Assembly: GCF_964204645.1 (NCBI RefSeq)
Contig: NC_134032.1
Span: 10,038,275 to 10,102,274, forward strand
Direction: 5' to 3'
Length of the DNA stretch: 64,000 nt
From: Tubulanus polymorphus
Taxonomy: Eukaryota > Nemertea > Palaeonemertea > Tubulaniformes > Tubulanidae
Part shown: one piece after another, positions 1 to 9,780 of the stretch
Layout: each line of letters opens with the position of its first letter
Numbering within the stretch: the first letter of the stretch is position 1
Program-made: the position numbers and the translations under genes
Notes under the pieces: model-generated
Database searches by the model: none
What the model was told of the DNA's origin: nothing
The model's input: only the letters and a program-made list of their open reading frames with translations

Positions 1-597
1 ACATGGCCACTCTCTCAATTTTCAATGATAGAAATCGTGTGTGAATTTCAATTATTTCGGCTGTTAGGGGTTTAAGGCACAATATAAGTTGATGATGTGG
101 TATGGCGATGTTAATTAATGATAATTCCGCAGTGAAGCTAGTCACGAACGGTGCCGATTGAGTGTACAGCTGCCAAAAACACTGAAATGTGCGTAGTTGC
201 GTAACTATTTGCAGTGAATTGCAGACGAAACATGAAGCCTTAACGGCCGTTTAAAAAAAAATTATACCAATCGCAATTGTAAAATAAAAATGAGAACCTA
301 AGTTAAAATTCTGGCCATTTCTAAAATGTTATTACTAATTTTTAGTCAGTGCCGAACGTTTAGTTTTCCAACAATAATGAGGGGTGGTAGGTAGTCATGC
401 AATTCAAGTCATCATTTATTACACGTTACTTCCGTGTTGTTGAAAATCTCGCGAGTCCTGGACCAAACCCCAATGAACAATGTAATCTGTGTGCTGGCAA
501 CAAATGCACACAGATCACACTACACTATCCATTACACACTCCAGTACCCACAGCTTTCATATATCCATCCAAATATTTAGAGTGTCTTTCTTCCTGG
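1..597 (-). mobile_element. R1 repeat copy 1 (3' end of a non-LTR retrotransposon), cut by window start
   Basis: Near-identical to 4827-5475 and closely similar to 13059-13740 and 62377-63038. The family reads on the minus strand: the longer copy at 13059-13890 runs into a LINE-type C-terminal zinc-finger ORF. The short plus-strand ORFs inside it are conserved only because the copies are young. Confidence 0.75.
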
Positions 598-698
598 GTC
601 TAGTGTGGCATACCAGTAATAGGGAAAGTGGGCTTTCATACCAGAGGTCGAAGGTCGAGACACCACTCATCACCACAAGTAATTTTTTTCTCTTATAA

Positions 699-1025
699 AT
701 GGGGGATAGAAAAGCATTCTTAGCAACAAGAAATAACAGAATAAAACCAGCAAAAAAACAATTTGAAATAAAAAAGTTAGTTGATGTTACAAAAGAAATT
801 GAACATAAAATATTGAAATTAGAAAAGATAAAAACTAAATATGGAGAGAAAGTATTAGCTAATTTAAGCTACTGCAATGTTAGTACATCGCGAGAATTTA
901 AAGTATTTTTACCTGATAAATGGGTTTCATTGAGTACAGAGGAATTAAAAGATTTAGAAGGATTTAAAATAATCTATCATGGAAAAAATGAAGATGGCCA
1001 TCATGATTTAGAAATTGTTGATTAA
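699..1025 (+). CDS. Small Polinton-associated protein, 108 aa
   Basis: Lysine-rich protein with no signal peptide or membrane segment. It has a KTKYGEKVL stretch near residues 45-53, then VFLPDKW, a Glu-rich helix and IIYHGK. This layout resembles small single-domain proteins seen in Polinton-like elements, but I cannot assign a fold or function. It is the only ORF of the block on the plus strand. The second copy at 5577 differs by one residue (Arg to Ile at position 12), consistent with a real, recently duplicated gene. Confidence 0.55.
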   Translation: MGDRKAFLATRNNRIKPAKKQFEIKKLVDVTKEIEHKILKLEKIKTKYGEKVLANLSYCNVSTSREFKVFLPDKWVSLSTEELKDLEGFKIIYHGKNEDGHHDLEIVD

Positions 1026-1175
1026 ATTTAAAAAAAATAAATTAATAAAAATAATGAATATCTAGAATCCGAAATGACTTATCTGGACAATTTAATTGCT
1101 CCGCATAGATAGAAAAAAGTAGTGAGATATTCAATTAATTAAAAAAAATCATTTTTTTGCTTTTTTTCTAAAATA

Positions 1176-1529
1176 TTAATCCATTTTTTTTATTATCAAT
1201 TTTGGAATTTCAGAAGTATTTTCATTTTTGATTGCAGTTGTTTCAGAATTATTAATATCATGAATTTTATTTGATTTCTTATACCAATTACACCCAATCA
1301 AAAAGAATACAATTACAAATCCAACTGTAAAATATAGACATTTATCAAATATTCTATCATTAGAAGGAGTAGAAATAACAATATTTTCACCATTTTTATT
1401 AACATTTTTATTACTTATTTTTTCTTTTACAGCTTTTTTATATTCTTGTGATTTAATTCCTAATTGCCGAGACCATTCAATTTGTGTCTGTGATCTCGGT
1501 TTTTTCTTCACTTCTTCCACCTTGTTCAT
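1176..1529 (-). CDS. Single-pass membrane protein of the Polinton-like element, 117 aa
   Basis: Basic N-terminal half followed by one strongly hydrophobic segment at about residues 66-82 (LYFTVGFVIVFFLIG) and a polar tail. No catalytic motif is visible. Its start overlaps the end of the next minus-strand ORF by 53 bases, a compact viral-style arrangement. The protein is identical in the second copy at 6054-6407. Function unknown. Confidence 0.5.
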   Translation of the reverse strand: MNKVEEVKKKPRSQTQIEWSRQLGIKSQEYKKAVKEKISNKNVNKNGENIVISTPSNDRIFDKCLYFTVGFVIVFFLIGCNWYKKSNKIHDINNSETTAIKNENTSEIPKLIIKKMD

Positions 1530-1827
1530 TTATTATAGAAATATTTTTACTTTGAATATTTGAAAATGTTATAACTCCAGTTGATAATAATGTCATAAAT
1601 CCACCTAATTGAAATGATAAATATCCAATCCATTTATTTAATTCGGTCATAACTAAATAATCATTTTTTAAATCAGCATATAATCTATTTTCATCTTGAA
1701 TTGGCAGCATATAATTACATAATTTACTATAACCTTTTACTACATTTTCTGATATCGCGTCATTAATTCTAGCTGTTCTCGCGGTTTCATAAATTTTAAA
1801 TAATCTAATAATTTCATCTGATTTCAT
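1477..1827 (-). CDS. Membrane-associated protein of the Polinton-like element, 116 aa
   Basis: The N-terminal two thirds are helical and polar. A hydrophobic stretch (WIGYLSFQLGGFMTLL) lies at about residues 66-81, followed by an acidic tail. It overlaps the downstream ORF (1176-1529). The protein is identical in the second copy at 6355-6705. I do not recognise a family. Confidence 0.5.
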   Translation of the reverse strand: MKSDEIIRLFKIYETARTARINDAISENVVKGYSKLCNYMLPIQDENRLYADLKNDYLVMTELNKWIGYLSFQLGGFMTLLSTGVITFSNIQSKNISIINEQGGRSEEKTEITDTN

Positions 1828-1937
1828 TGTATCTAATTCATTATAAATTAAATTTTTACCGATAAAATTTTTACCTTTTCCAGATGCTATTAGTATTTCT
1901 TATTGATGTTTACAATAATTTATTTATTTTACAATAT

Positions 1938-2075
1938 TTAATTATTATTTGTTGTAACATTATTTAAAGCACCATCATCTGGAGTTAATTTTGTTTCTGT
2001 TATTCCTAAATCATCTAAAGTTTTTTTAATTGGAACATCACCATTTTTAGATTTTATTTTCTTTTCACCTCCCAT
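1938..2075 (-). CDS. Small ORF, 45 aa, Polinton-like element
   Basis: Begins MGGEKKIKSKNGD and ends in an Asn/Thr-rich tail. No domain is recognised. It sits between the membrane proteins and the iterated motifs, on the same strand as its neighbours, and is repeated at 6816-6953. It is short, so the coding call rests on context only. Confidence 0.35.
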   Translation of the reverse strand: MGGEKKIKSKNGDVPIKKTLDDLGITETKLTPDDGALNNVTTNNN

Positions 2076-2104
2076 TTATATAACAAACAAATTAGTTGTG
2101 TTGT

Positions 2105-2285
2105 TGCAACTAGAATTCAACTAGAATGTAACTAGAATTCAACTAGATTAACAAGCTAGTTGAAATATTGTTGTTTTTGTTTATTTCTTGTTGAATTTTA
2201 TTTGATTTTTGTTTCAACTACTAATAACTAGAATTCAACTAGAATGTTACTAGAATTCAACTAGATTAACAAGCCAGTTGAATTT
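2105..2285. repeat. Two iteron-like clusters in the Polinton-like fragment
   Basis: The motif ACTAGAATTCAACTAGA is iterated in two clusters of about 60 bases (around 2109-2165 and 2223-2281), each ending in an inverted CTAGTTGAA. The clusters lie in the gap upstream of the small ORF and downstream of the ATPase gene. They could be a promoter, replication element or internal terminal-repeat remnant. The same array is at 6983-7163. Confidence 0.6.
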
Positions 2286-2334
2286 AAATAAATTCATATT
2301 TAAATGGGTGTTGTAATCTAAATAGTAATTTTGA

Positions 2335-2892
2335 TCATTTAATATTTTTCAATTTATCCATATATTCATTATGTAAATCATGTGGAATAATATCATTTTC
2401 CTCAAGCGCATTTTTCATAGATTTTCTATCTTTATTGTAGAATAAAACTAAAAATCTAATGTTTTCTCTAAAGTCTTCAACAATTGAATTATATTTTTGA
2501 TTTAAAACCCAAGTTGTTATCCCAAAATGTCTACCAGAAAAAGCTAAATAACATAACTCACTCTCTCTAATTTTTGAATCATGTAAATTTGCGCAATCAT
2601 CTATAATGAATAATGTATTTGATCCTTTATAAATATCTATTGCTATTTTAATACAATTATCTAAATTTTCTTTTACTGTTCTAGGATCTAATATAATAAA
2701 TTTATTATTTCTAGTAATATTTCTATCATAAGTTTGATTAAATTCATATGTTGGACAAAATAATACTATATTATCAAAATATTTTTTATAAACAGTTTCT
2801 AGTAAATTTAATATAAAATAAGTTTTTCCACAATTTGTTACACCAGAAATTAACATATTATGAGGCTCAAATATAAATAATTCCTTATTCAT
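2335..2892 (-). CDS. FtsK/HerA-type packaging ATPase, 185 aa
   Basis: Walker A GVTNCGKT at residues 17-24 and Walker B LFIIDD at 94-99, followed by a conserved Ser-Gly-Arg-His stretch. The length and the start a few residues before the P-loop match the compact genome-packaging ATPases of Polintons and related DNA viruses, which pump DNA into capsids. It starts immediately next to the integrase stop (2893). The second copy (7213-7770) differs by one residue, Arg to Lys in the LDPRTVK region. It is intact here, but in a fragment that lacks capsid genes. Confidence 0.75.
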   Translation of the reverse strand: MNKELFIFEPHNMLISGVTNCGKTYFILNLLETVYKKYFDNIVLFCPTYEFNQTYDRNITRNNKFIILDPRTVKENLDNCIKIAIDIYKGSNTLFIIDDCANLHDSKIRESELCYLAFSGRHFGITTWVLNQKYNSIVEDFRENIRFLVLFYNKDRKSMKNALEENDIIPHDLHNEYMDKLKNIK

Positions 2893-3483
2893 TTATATAT
2901 TTTTAATTTTACTTGATAATATCCATTCATTAAATTTATCTGGCCATCCAACCCATTTTACTAAAGAATATTTTTTTCTTTTAATAGTTTTTGTTTTTAA
3001 TACTTTTTCAATTTTATATTCTTGTTCTAGATTTTCAGTAGTTAAACTTAATTCTTCTTCGTAAAGGTAGCCATCAACTTCTTCACCATCTAAATCTTCT
3101 AATTTATAGACATATGGTTTTGTTGTTATTACCTTTTTTATTTTATATATTTCCCTAGTAAAATTTCGATCGTATCCTTTGTCAAATATCTTTTTATACT
3201 TAGAAATTCTAACATTTTGACCAACTTTAAATTTAGGTTCACCAAAATCATCTACAAGAAATGCTCCATATAAATTATTCCAAACAATTTCAGCATTTTC
3301 AGGTTTTCTAGCATCAATAGGTTTCATTCCAATAGAAGAATGATAAGAATTATTATATCCTTCTATCAATTTCGGTAAAACATCAATCCATTTAAAAGTA
3401 TTATTTGCTGTAAAATATTTCCACATTCTTGTTCTTAATGTTCTATTAAATCGTTCAACAACTGCTGCTTTTTTATCCGATTG
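2893..3483 (-). pseudogene. DDE integrase with chromodomain, N-terminally truncated
   Basis: The reading frame continues upstream of the Met at 3426 to the break near 3483. That part contains VVERFNRTL, the helix carrying the catalytic Glu of rve-type integrases. The region with the two catalytic Asp residues is missing. The C-terminal 40 residues or so form a chromodomain (KYSLVKWVGWPDKFNEW), as in Polinton integrases. The frame ends abruptly where ICK-gene intron sequence begins, so the enzyme cannot be active. It is the same in copy 2, so the truncation predates the tandem duplication. Confidence 0.75.
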
Positions 3484-3879
3484 ATATCATGTCGTTTTCC
3501 TTCATGATTTTCAGACCTATTTGACTGAAGACGAAAGGCCGTACTTGAATCCTCCTCCCCCACCTATAACGTCATGGGGTTATATAAATAGATGGGGTCA
3601 GGCTGAAGATGAAATGAAGCCCATTTCGATTAAGAGATTAGAATAACTCATGCATCAAAGTTCAATCTTTGGTCTACAGTGAAAAGAACAGTTTTGTTAA
3701 GTTTAGGTTTTTTTTAATGAAACCCCATGTTTCTATTCTAATGTCTGACGTAAATCCCCTTATGACATCATCGTCGGAATTCGTCGTAACTAAAATCGGG
3801 CCATGATGGAAGATTCCCCTATTCTGAATAAACCGAATTGTTTCATTAATCTTAAGATATCTACATCCTCTCATTTTAG

Positions 3880-3936
3880 GGACAAAACGGTCAGTGTAGA
3901 GGAAAGCGCTGAGAAACGGGATGCAGATTGTTGTTA
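3880..3936 (+). CDS. ICK-a propeptide exon G, unit 1
   Basis: 57 bases between a TTTTAG acceptor and a GTAAGA donor, phase 2 at both ends. It encodes a Lys-Arg dibasic site near its C-terminal end and a Cys-Cys pair. It is homologous to exons at 8755, 11076 and 18554. The exon ends in TA, so it reads through only if the next exon starts with C or T; the next exon does start with C. Use as a real exon is inferred from homology to ICK-b. Confidence 0.55.
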
Positions 3937-4199
3937 GTAAGAATCTATAAATGCACTAAACCTCATTGATTCCCAAACAACATCTAGAAAACCGAATGCC
4001 GTATAAAAAGTTATTTAGAAATAACGTTACATGACGCATGAGGGCTGCAATATAACATTTGTAGTAAAACCGGTTTTGAAGTCAGAATTTTTCTAAAAAG
4101 TGTTATTAGTTGAACTAACGTACCGAGTTCGAACCCCACTTTAACAGTCCCATTTCTGACATCCTGACATGTTATTCTCTCCTTGTGAAAATTCTATAG

Positions 4200-4280
4200 C
4201 GGTTCACAAGAAGAAGATGCCGGTTCAGTGAAAAGAATTGCCAACAGTCAGCCTGCACTAGAAGCGGGAAAAAGAAACCC
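4200..4280 (+). CDS. ICK-a propeptide exon B, unit 1
   Basis: 81 bases, acceptor CTATAG, donor GTAAGT, phase 2 at both ends. It encodes an acidic start (GSQEED) followed by a Lys-Arg site and IANSQ. It aligns with exon B of ICK-b (18865 and 20356) and of ICK-a (11385). Confidence 0.55.
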
Positions 4281-4555
4281 GTAAGTTTCCGTACCCCACT
4301 TTAAATGTATGAATGATCCATATAAATTTGAAATCCCGTACATGAGGTAGCGTTGCATCAAGGTATCTGGCGAAAGTGTGGGTTAAAAATGCGGCAGTTT
4401 ACTGCCGTGTTCGCGGGCACAGCTGATAAATTGATAGCACCGAATTGTTAGTGAAAGTCTAATATTAGCACGACTGGAATACTTGTTTTATCGCCATCAA
4501 TTGAAGTAATTTAATGGACGTTTGCATAGCGATCCGTTTTAGAGCCTGGTTATCT

Positions 4556-4826
4556 CATCCTCACACGGCAGGTATTCGAACCTGATGGCATCGCTACACT
4601 CGCACAGTTCCGCGGCACGAACCCCTGCCACAGTAGACCGGTAGCGCAGGTACATGCGCAGCTTTGCCGCACGAAAACTTGCGGCACAAATCAGATTGCT
4701 CGTTGTATAATCGCCGAGATAAATTTCACGGAAGAACTAAAATGGGAAAACCCGTGCTAAAATAAAACGGGATAGCTGATTGGCAAATAAGGACATCATC
4801 TAAGCTGCGCGTGTAGCTGTGCACTC
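4556..4826. mobile_element. M1 MITE, right end replaced by R1
   Basis: The left terminal repeat (CATCCTC, GAACCTGATGGCATCG) is present. The element then runs parallel to the complete copy at 9431-9780 but stops at 4826, where R1 begins. The R1 copy ends at 5475 with GTCTAGTGTGGCAT, which matches the next M1 bases, so R1 apparently landed inside this MITE. Confidence 0.6.
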
Positions 4827-5475
4827 GACGTATCGGCCCCACCGCGCGGGATTTACGCGAAGCAGCAAACACAAACATGGCCACTCTCTCAATTTTCAAT
4901 GATAGAAATCGTGTGTGAATTTCAATTATTTCGGCTGTTAGGGGTTTAAGGCACAATATAAGTTGATGATGTGGTATGGCGATGTTAATTAATGATAATT
5001 CCGCAGTGAAGCTAGTCACGAACGGTGCCGATTGAGTGTACAGCTGCCAAAAACACTGAAATGTGCGTAGTTGCGTAACTATTTGCAGTGAATTGCAGAC
5101 GAAACATGAAGCCTTAACGGCCGTTTAAAAAAAAAATATACCAATCGCAATTGTAAAATAAAAATGAGATAGAACCTAAGTTAAAATTCTGGCCATTTCT
5201 AAAATGTTATTACTAATTTTTAGTCAGTGCCGAACGTTTAGTTTTCCAACAATAATGAGGGGTGGTAGGTAATCATGCAATTCAAGTCATCATTTATTAC
5301 ACGTTACTTCCGTGTTGTTGAAAATCTCGCGAGTCCTGGACCAAACCCCAATGAACAATGTAATCTGTGTGCTGGCCACAAATGCACACAGATCACACTA
5401 CACTATCCATTACACACTCCAGTACCCACAGCTTTCATATATCCATCCAAATATTTAGAGTGTCTTTCTTCCTGG
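4827..5475 (-). mobile_element. R1 repeat copy 2 (LINE 3' end)
   Basis: Starts GACGTATCGGCC and ends CTTTCTTCCTGG, the boundaries shared with copies at 13059 and 62377. It is 5'-truncated relative to the copy at 13059-13890, as expected for target-primed insertion on the minus strand. Confidence 0.7.
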
Positions 5476-5576
5476 GTCTAGTGTGGCATACCAGTAATAG
5501 GGAAAGTGGGCTTTCATACCAGAGGTCGAAGGTCGAGACACCACTCATCACCACAAGTAATTTTTTTCTCTTATAA

Positions 5577-5903
5577 ATGGGGGATAGAAAAGCATTCTTA
5601 GCAACAATAAATAACAGAATAAAACCAGCAAAAAAACAATTTGAAATAAAAAAGTTAGTTGATGTTACAAAAGAAATTGAACATAAAATATTGAAATTAG
5701 AAAAGATAAAAACTAAATATGGAGAGAAAGTATTAGCTAATTTAAGCTACTGCAATGTTAGTACATCGCGAGAATTTAAAGTATTTTTACCTGATAAATG
5801 GGTTTCATTGAGTACAGAGGAATTAAAAGATTTAGAAGGATTTAAAATAATCTATCATGGAAAAAATGAAGATGGCCATCATGATTTAGAAATTGTTGAT
5901 TAA
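5577..5903 (+). CDS. Small Polinton-associated protein, copy 2
   Basis: 108 residues, one difference from the copy at 699-1025 (Ile instead of Arg at position 12). Same properties and uncertainty. Confidence 0.55.
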   Translation: MGDRKAFLATINNRIKPAKKQFEIKKLVDVTKEIEHKILKLEKIKTKYGEKVLANLSYCNVSTSREFKVFLPDKWVSLSTEELKDLEGFKIIYHGKNEDGHHDLEIVD

Positions 5904-6053
5904 ATTTAAAAAAAATAAATTAATAAAAATAATGAATATCTAGAATCCGAAATGACTTATCTGGACAATTTAATTGCTCCGCATAGATAGAAAAAAGTAG
6001 TGAGATATTCAATTAATTAAAAAAAATCATTTTTTTGCTTTTTTTCTAAAATA

Positions 6054-6407
6054 TTAATCCATTTTTTTTATTATCAATTTTGGAATTTCAGAAGTATTTT
6101 CATTTTTGATAGCAGTTGTTTCAGAATTATTAATATCATGAATTTTATTTGATTTCTTATACCAATTACACCCAATCAAAAAGAATACAATTACAAATCC
6201 AACTGTAAAATATAGACATTTATCAAATATTCTATCATTAGAAGGAGTAGAAATAACAATATTTTCACCATTTTTATTAACATTTTTATTACTTATTTTT
6301 TCTTTTACAGCTTTTTTATATTCTTGTGATTTAATTCCTAATTGCCGAGACCATTCAATTTGTGTCTGTGATCTCGGTTTTTTCTTCACTTCTTCCACCT
6401 TGTTCAT
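6054..6407 (-). CDS. Single-pass membrane protein, copy 2
   Basis: 117 residues, protein identical to 1176-1529, with a membrane segment at about residues 66-82. Confidence 0.5.
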   Translation of the reverse strand: MNKVEEVKKKPRSQTQIEWSRQLGIKSQEYKKAVKEKISNKNVNKNGENIVISTPSNDRIFDKCLYFTVGFVIVFFLIGCNWYKKSNKIHDINNSETTAIKNENTSEIPKLIIKKMD

Positions 6408-6705
6408 TTATTATAGAAATATTTTTACTTTGAATATTTGAAAATGTTATAACTCCAGTTGATAATAATGTCATAAATCCACCTAATTGAAATGATAAAT
6501 ATCCAATCCATTTATTTAATTCGGTCATAACTAAATAATCATTTTTTAAATCAGCATATAATCTATTTTCATCTTGAATTGGCAGCATATAATTACATAA
6601 TTTACTATAACCTTTTACTACATTTTCTGATATCGCGTCATTAATTCTAGCTGTTCTCGCGGTTTCATAAATTTTAAATAATCTAATAATTTCATCTGAT
6701 TTCAT
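6355..6705 (-). CDS. Membrane-associated protein, copy 2
   Basis: 116 residues, protein identical to 1477-1827; overlaps the preceding ORF by 53 bases. Confidence 0.5.
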   Translation of the reverse strand: MKSDEIIRLFKIYETARTARINDAISENVVKGYSKLCNYMLPIQDENRLYADLKNDYLVMTELNKWIGYLSFQLGGFMTLLSTGVITFSNIQSKNISIINEQGGRSEEKTEITDTN

Positions 6706-6815
6706 TGTATCTAATTCATTATAAATTAAATTTTTACCGATAAAATTTTTACCTTTTCCAGATGCTATTAGTATTTCTTATTGATGTTTACAATAATTTA
6801 TTTATTTTACAATAT

Positions 6816-6953
6816 TTAATTATTATTTGTTGTAACATTATTTAAAGCACCATCATCTGGAGTTAATTTTGTTTCTGTTATTCCTAAATCATCTAAAGTT
6901 TTTTTAATTGGAACATCACCATTTTTAGATTTTATTTTCTTTTCACCTCCCAT
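6816..6953 (-). CDS. Small ORF, 45 aa, copy 2
   Basis: Equivalent of 1938-2075. Confidence 0.35.
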   Translation of the reverse strand: MGGEKKIKSKNGDVPIKKTLDDLGITETKLTPDDGALNNVTTNNN

Positions 6954-7212
6954 TTATATAACAAACAAATTAGTTGTGTTGTTGCAACTAGAATTCAACT
7001 AGAATGTAACTAGAATTCAACTAGATTAACAAGCTAGTTGAAATATTGTTGTTTTTGTTTATTTCTTGTTGAATTTTATTTGATTTTTGTTTCAACTACT
7101 AATAACTAGAATTCAACTAGAATGTTACTAGAATTCAACTAGATTAACAAGCCAGTTGAATTTAAATAAATTCATATTTAAATGGGTGTTGTAATCTAAA
7201 TAGTAATTTTGA

Positions 7213-7770
7213 TCATTTAATATTTTTCAATTTATCCATATATTCATTATGTAAATCATGTGGAATAATATCATTTTCCTCAAGCGCATTTTTCATAGAT
7301 TTTCTATCTTTATTGTAGAATAAAACTAAAAATCTAATGTTTTCTCTAAAGTCTTCAACAATTGAATTATATTTTTGATTTAAAACCCAAGTTGTTATCC
7401 CAAAATGTCTACCAGAAAAAGCTAAATAACATAACTCACTCTCTCTAATTTTTGAATCATGTAAATTTGCGCAATCATCTATAATGAATAATGTATTTGA
7501 TCCTTTATAAATATCTATTGCTATTTTAATACAATTATCTAAATTTTCTTTTACTGTTTTAGGATCTAATATAATAAATTTATTATTTCTAGTAATATTT
7601 CTATCATAAGTTTGATTAAATTCATATGTTGGACAAAATAATACTATATTATCAAAATATTTTTTATAAACAGTTTCTAGTAAATTTAATATAAAATAAG
7701 TTTTTCCACAATTTGTTACACCAGAAATTAACATATTATGAGGCTCAAATATAAATAATTCCTTATTCAT
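7213..7770 (-). CDS. FtsK/HerA-type packaging ATPase, copy 2
   Basis: 185 residues with the same Walker A (GVTNCGKT) and Walker B (LFIIDD). It differs from copy 1 only by Lys for Arg in the LDPKTVK region. Confidence 0.75.
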   Translation of the reverse strand: MNKELFIFEPHNMLISGVTNCGKTYFILNLLETVYKKYFDNIVLFCPTYEFNQTYDRNITRNNKFIILDPKTVKENLDNCIKIAIDIYKGSNTLFIIDDCANLHDSKIRESELCYLAFSGRHFGITTWVLNQKYNSIVEDFRENIRFLVLFYNKDRKSMKNALEENDIIPHDLHNEYMDKLKNIK

Positions 7771-8361
7771 TTATATATTCTTAATTTTACTTGATAAAAT
7801 CCATTCATTGAATTTATCTGGCCATCCAACCCATTTTACTAAAGAATATTTTTTTCTTTTAATAGTTTTTGTTTTTAATACTTTTTCAATTTTATATTCT
7901 TGTTCTAGATTTTCAGTAGTTAAACTTAATTCTTCTTCGTAAAAGTAGCCATCAACTTCTTCACCATCTAAATCTTCTAATTTATAGACATATGGTTTTG
8001 TTGTTATTACCTTTTTTATTTTATATATTTCCCTAGTAAAATTTCGATCGTATCCTTTGTCAAATATCTTTCTATACTTAGAAATTCTAACATTTTGACC
8101 AACTTTAAATTTAGGTTCACCAAAATCATCTACAAGAAATGCTCCATATAAATCATTCCAAACAATTTCAGCATTTTCAGGTTTTCTAGCATCAATAGGT
8201 TTCATTCCAATAGAAGAATGATAAGAATTATTATATCCTTCTATCAATTTTGGTAAAACATCAATCCATTTAAAAGTATAATTTGCTGTAAAATATTTCC
8301 ACATTCTTGTTCTTAATGTTCTATTAAATCGTTCAACAACTGCTGCTTTTTTATCCGATTG
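7771..8361 (-). pseudogene. DDE integrase with chromodomain, truncated, copy 2
   Basis: Same truncation point as copy 1. It retains the catalytic-Glu helix and chromodomain, with four residue differences in the 177-residue ORF part (for example KYRKIF for KYKKIF). Not functional as an integrase. Confidence 0.75.
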
Positions 8362-8754
8362 ATATCATGTCGTTTTCCTTCATGATTTTCAGACCTATTT
8401 GACTGACGAAAGGCCGTACGTGAATCCTCCTCCCCCACCTATAACGTCATGGGGTTATATAAATAGATGGGGTCAGGCTGAAGATGAAATGAAGCCCATT
8501 TCGATTTAGAGATTAGAATAACTCATGCGTCAAAGTTCAATCTTTGGTCTACAGTGAAAAGAACAGTTTTGTTAAGTTTAGGTTTTTTTTAATGAAACCC
8601 CATGTTTCTATTCTAATGTCTGACGTAAATCGCCTTATGACATCATCGTCGGAATTCGTCGTAACTAAAATCGGGCCATGATGGAAGATTCCCCTATTCT
8701 GAATAAACCGAATTGTTTCATTAATCTTAAGATATCTACATCCTCTTATTTTAG

Positions 8755-8811
8755 GGACAAAACGGTCAGTGTAGAGGAAAGCGCTGAGAAACGGGATGCA
8801 GATTGTTGTTA
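8755..8811 (+). CDS. ICK-a propeptide exon G, unit 2
   Basis: Tandem copy of 3880-3936, with the same splice sites and phase 2-2. Confidence 0.55.
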
Positions 8812-9074
8812 GTAAGAATCTATTAATGCACTAAACCTCATTGATTCCCAAACAACATCTAGAAAACCGAATGCCGTATAAAAAGTTATATAGAAATAAC
8901 GTTACATGACGCATGAGGGCTGCAATATAACATTTGTAGTAAAACCGGTTTTGAAGTCAGAATTTTTCTAAAAAGTGTTATTAGTTGAACTAACGTACCG
9001 AGTTCGAACCCCACTTTAACAGTCCCATTTCTGACATCCTGACATGTTATTCTCTCCTTGTGAAAATCCTACAG

Positions 9075-9155
9075 CGGTTCACAAGAAGAAGATGCCGGTT
9101 CAGTGAAAAGAATTGCCAACAGTCAGCCTGCACTAGAAGCGGGAAAAAGAAACCC
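9075..9155 (+). CDS. ICK-a propeptide exon B, unit 2
   Basis: Tandem copy of 4200-4280. The acceptor is CTACAG here, a better consensus than CTATAG in unit 1. Donor GTAAGT, phase 2-2. Confidence 0.55.
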
Positions 9156-9430
9156 GTAAGTTTCCGTACCCCACTTTAAATGTATGAATGATCCATATAA
9201 TTTTGAAATCCCGTACATGAGGTAACGTTGCATCAAGATATCTGGCGAAAGTGTGGGTTAAAAATGCGGCAATTTACTGCCGTGTTCGCGGGCACAGCTG
9301 ATTGATTGATAGCACCGAATTGTTAGTGAAAGTCTAATATTAGCACGACTGGAATACTTGTTTCATCGCCATCAATTGAAGTAATTTAATGGACGTTTGC
9401 ATAGCGATCCGTTTTAGAGCCTGGTTATCT

Positions 9431-9780
9431 CATCCTCCCACGGTAGGTATTCGAACCTGATGGCATCGCTACACTCAGCCGCGGCACGAACCCCTGCCAC
9501 AGTAGACCGGGTGCGCAGGTCCGGGTGCGCAGGTACATGAGAAGCTTTGCCGCACGAAAACTTGTGGCACAAATCAGATTGGTTGTTGTATGATCGCCGA
9601 GGTAAATTTCACGGAAGAACTATAAGGGAAAACCCGTGCCAAAATAAAACGGGATATCGGATTGGCTAATAATGACATCATCTAAGCTGCGCATGTAGCT
9701 GCGCACTCGGTCTAGTGTGGCATGGTATCGTACCGTGGCAATCCGATGTCATCAGGTTCGAATCCCTGCCAGGGAGGATG
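9431..9780. mobile_element. M1 MITE, complete, with 8-bp target duplication
   Basis: Terminal inverted repeats of about 37 bases (CATCCTCCC, GAACCTGATGGCATCG at left; reverse complement at right). They are flanked by GGTTATCT at 9423-9430 and 9781-9788. A homologous unoccupied site is visible at 11729-11756 in the paralogous intron (GAGCCTGCTTATCC then GTATTAG). An 8-bp duplication suggests mobilisation by a hAT-like or similar transposase; no transposase is present. Confidence 0.8.

Larger units (their letters stand above)
620..3483 (-). mobile_element. Polinton/Maverick-like fragment, copy 1
   Basis: This AT-rich block stands out sharply from its flanks. In order it holds a plus-strand small protein, two minus-strand membrane proteins, a 45-residue ORF, an array of short iterated motifs, a packaging-type P-loop ATPase and the C-terminal part of a DDE integrase with a chromodomain. 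ATPase beside chromo-integrase is typical of Polintons and related adintovirus-type elements. No polymerase B, protease or capsid gene is present and the integrase is cut at its N-terminal side, so this is a partial element. Its edge at 3483 abuts sequence homologous to an ICK-b intron (near 18057). Confidence 0.7.
5498..8361 (-). mobile_element. Polinton/Maverick-like fragment, copy 2
   Basis: Same gene order and breakpoints as 620-3483, with a handful of substitutions. It arose by the 4,878-bp tandem duplication rather than by independent insertion, since flanks and truncation point are shared. Confidence 0.7.
1..9705. repeat. Tandem duplication, 4,878-bp unit, two copies
   Basis: Bases from the window start recur 4,878 bp downstream. 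The shift is constant for all Polinton-derived ORFs (699 to 5577, 2335 to 7213) and becomes 4,875 after a 3-base deletion near 8405. Order in each unit: R1 LINE 3' end, Polinton-like fragment, ICK-a exon pair, MITE. Unit 1 starts before the window. Unit 2 begins at the R1 edge near 4827 and similarity ends near 9705 inside the MITE. The copies differ at few sites: one residue in the ATPase, four in the integrase fragment, none in the two membrane proteins. This points to a recent duplication; collapse or misassembly is also possible. Confidence 0.9.

Noticed and set aside
397-698. 68- and 69-codon ORFs repeated at 5275, 13524 and 62833
   Set aside because: They lie antisense in the R1 LINE 3' end; conservation reflects repeat copies, not coding.
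4726-5019. Minus ORFs beginning MTSFTAELSLINIAI, repeated at 13103 and 62394
   Set aside because: Located in the R1 3' UTR, with different ends and in-frame stops between copies.
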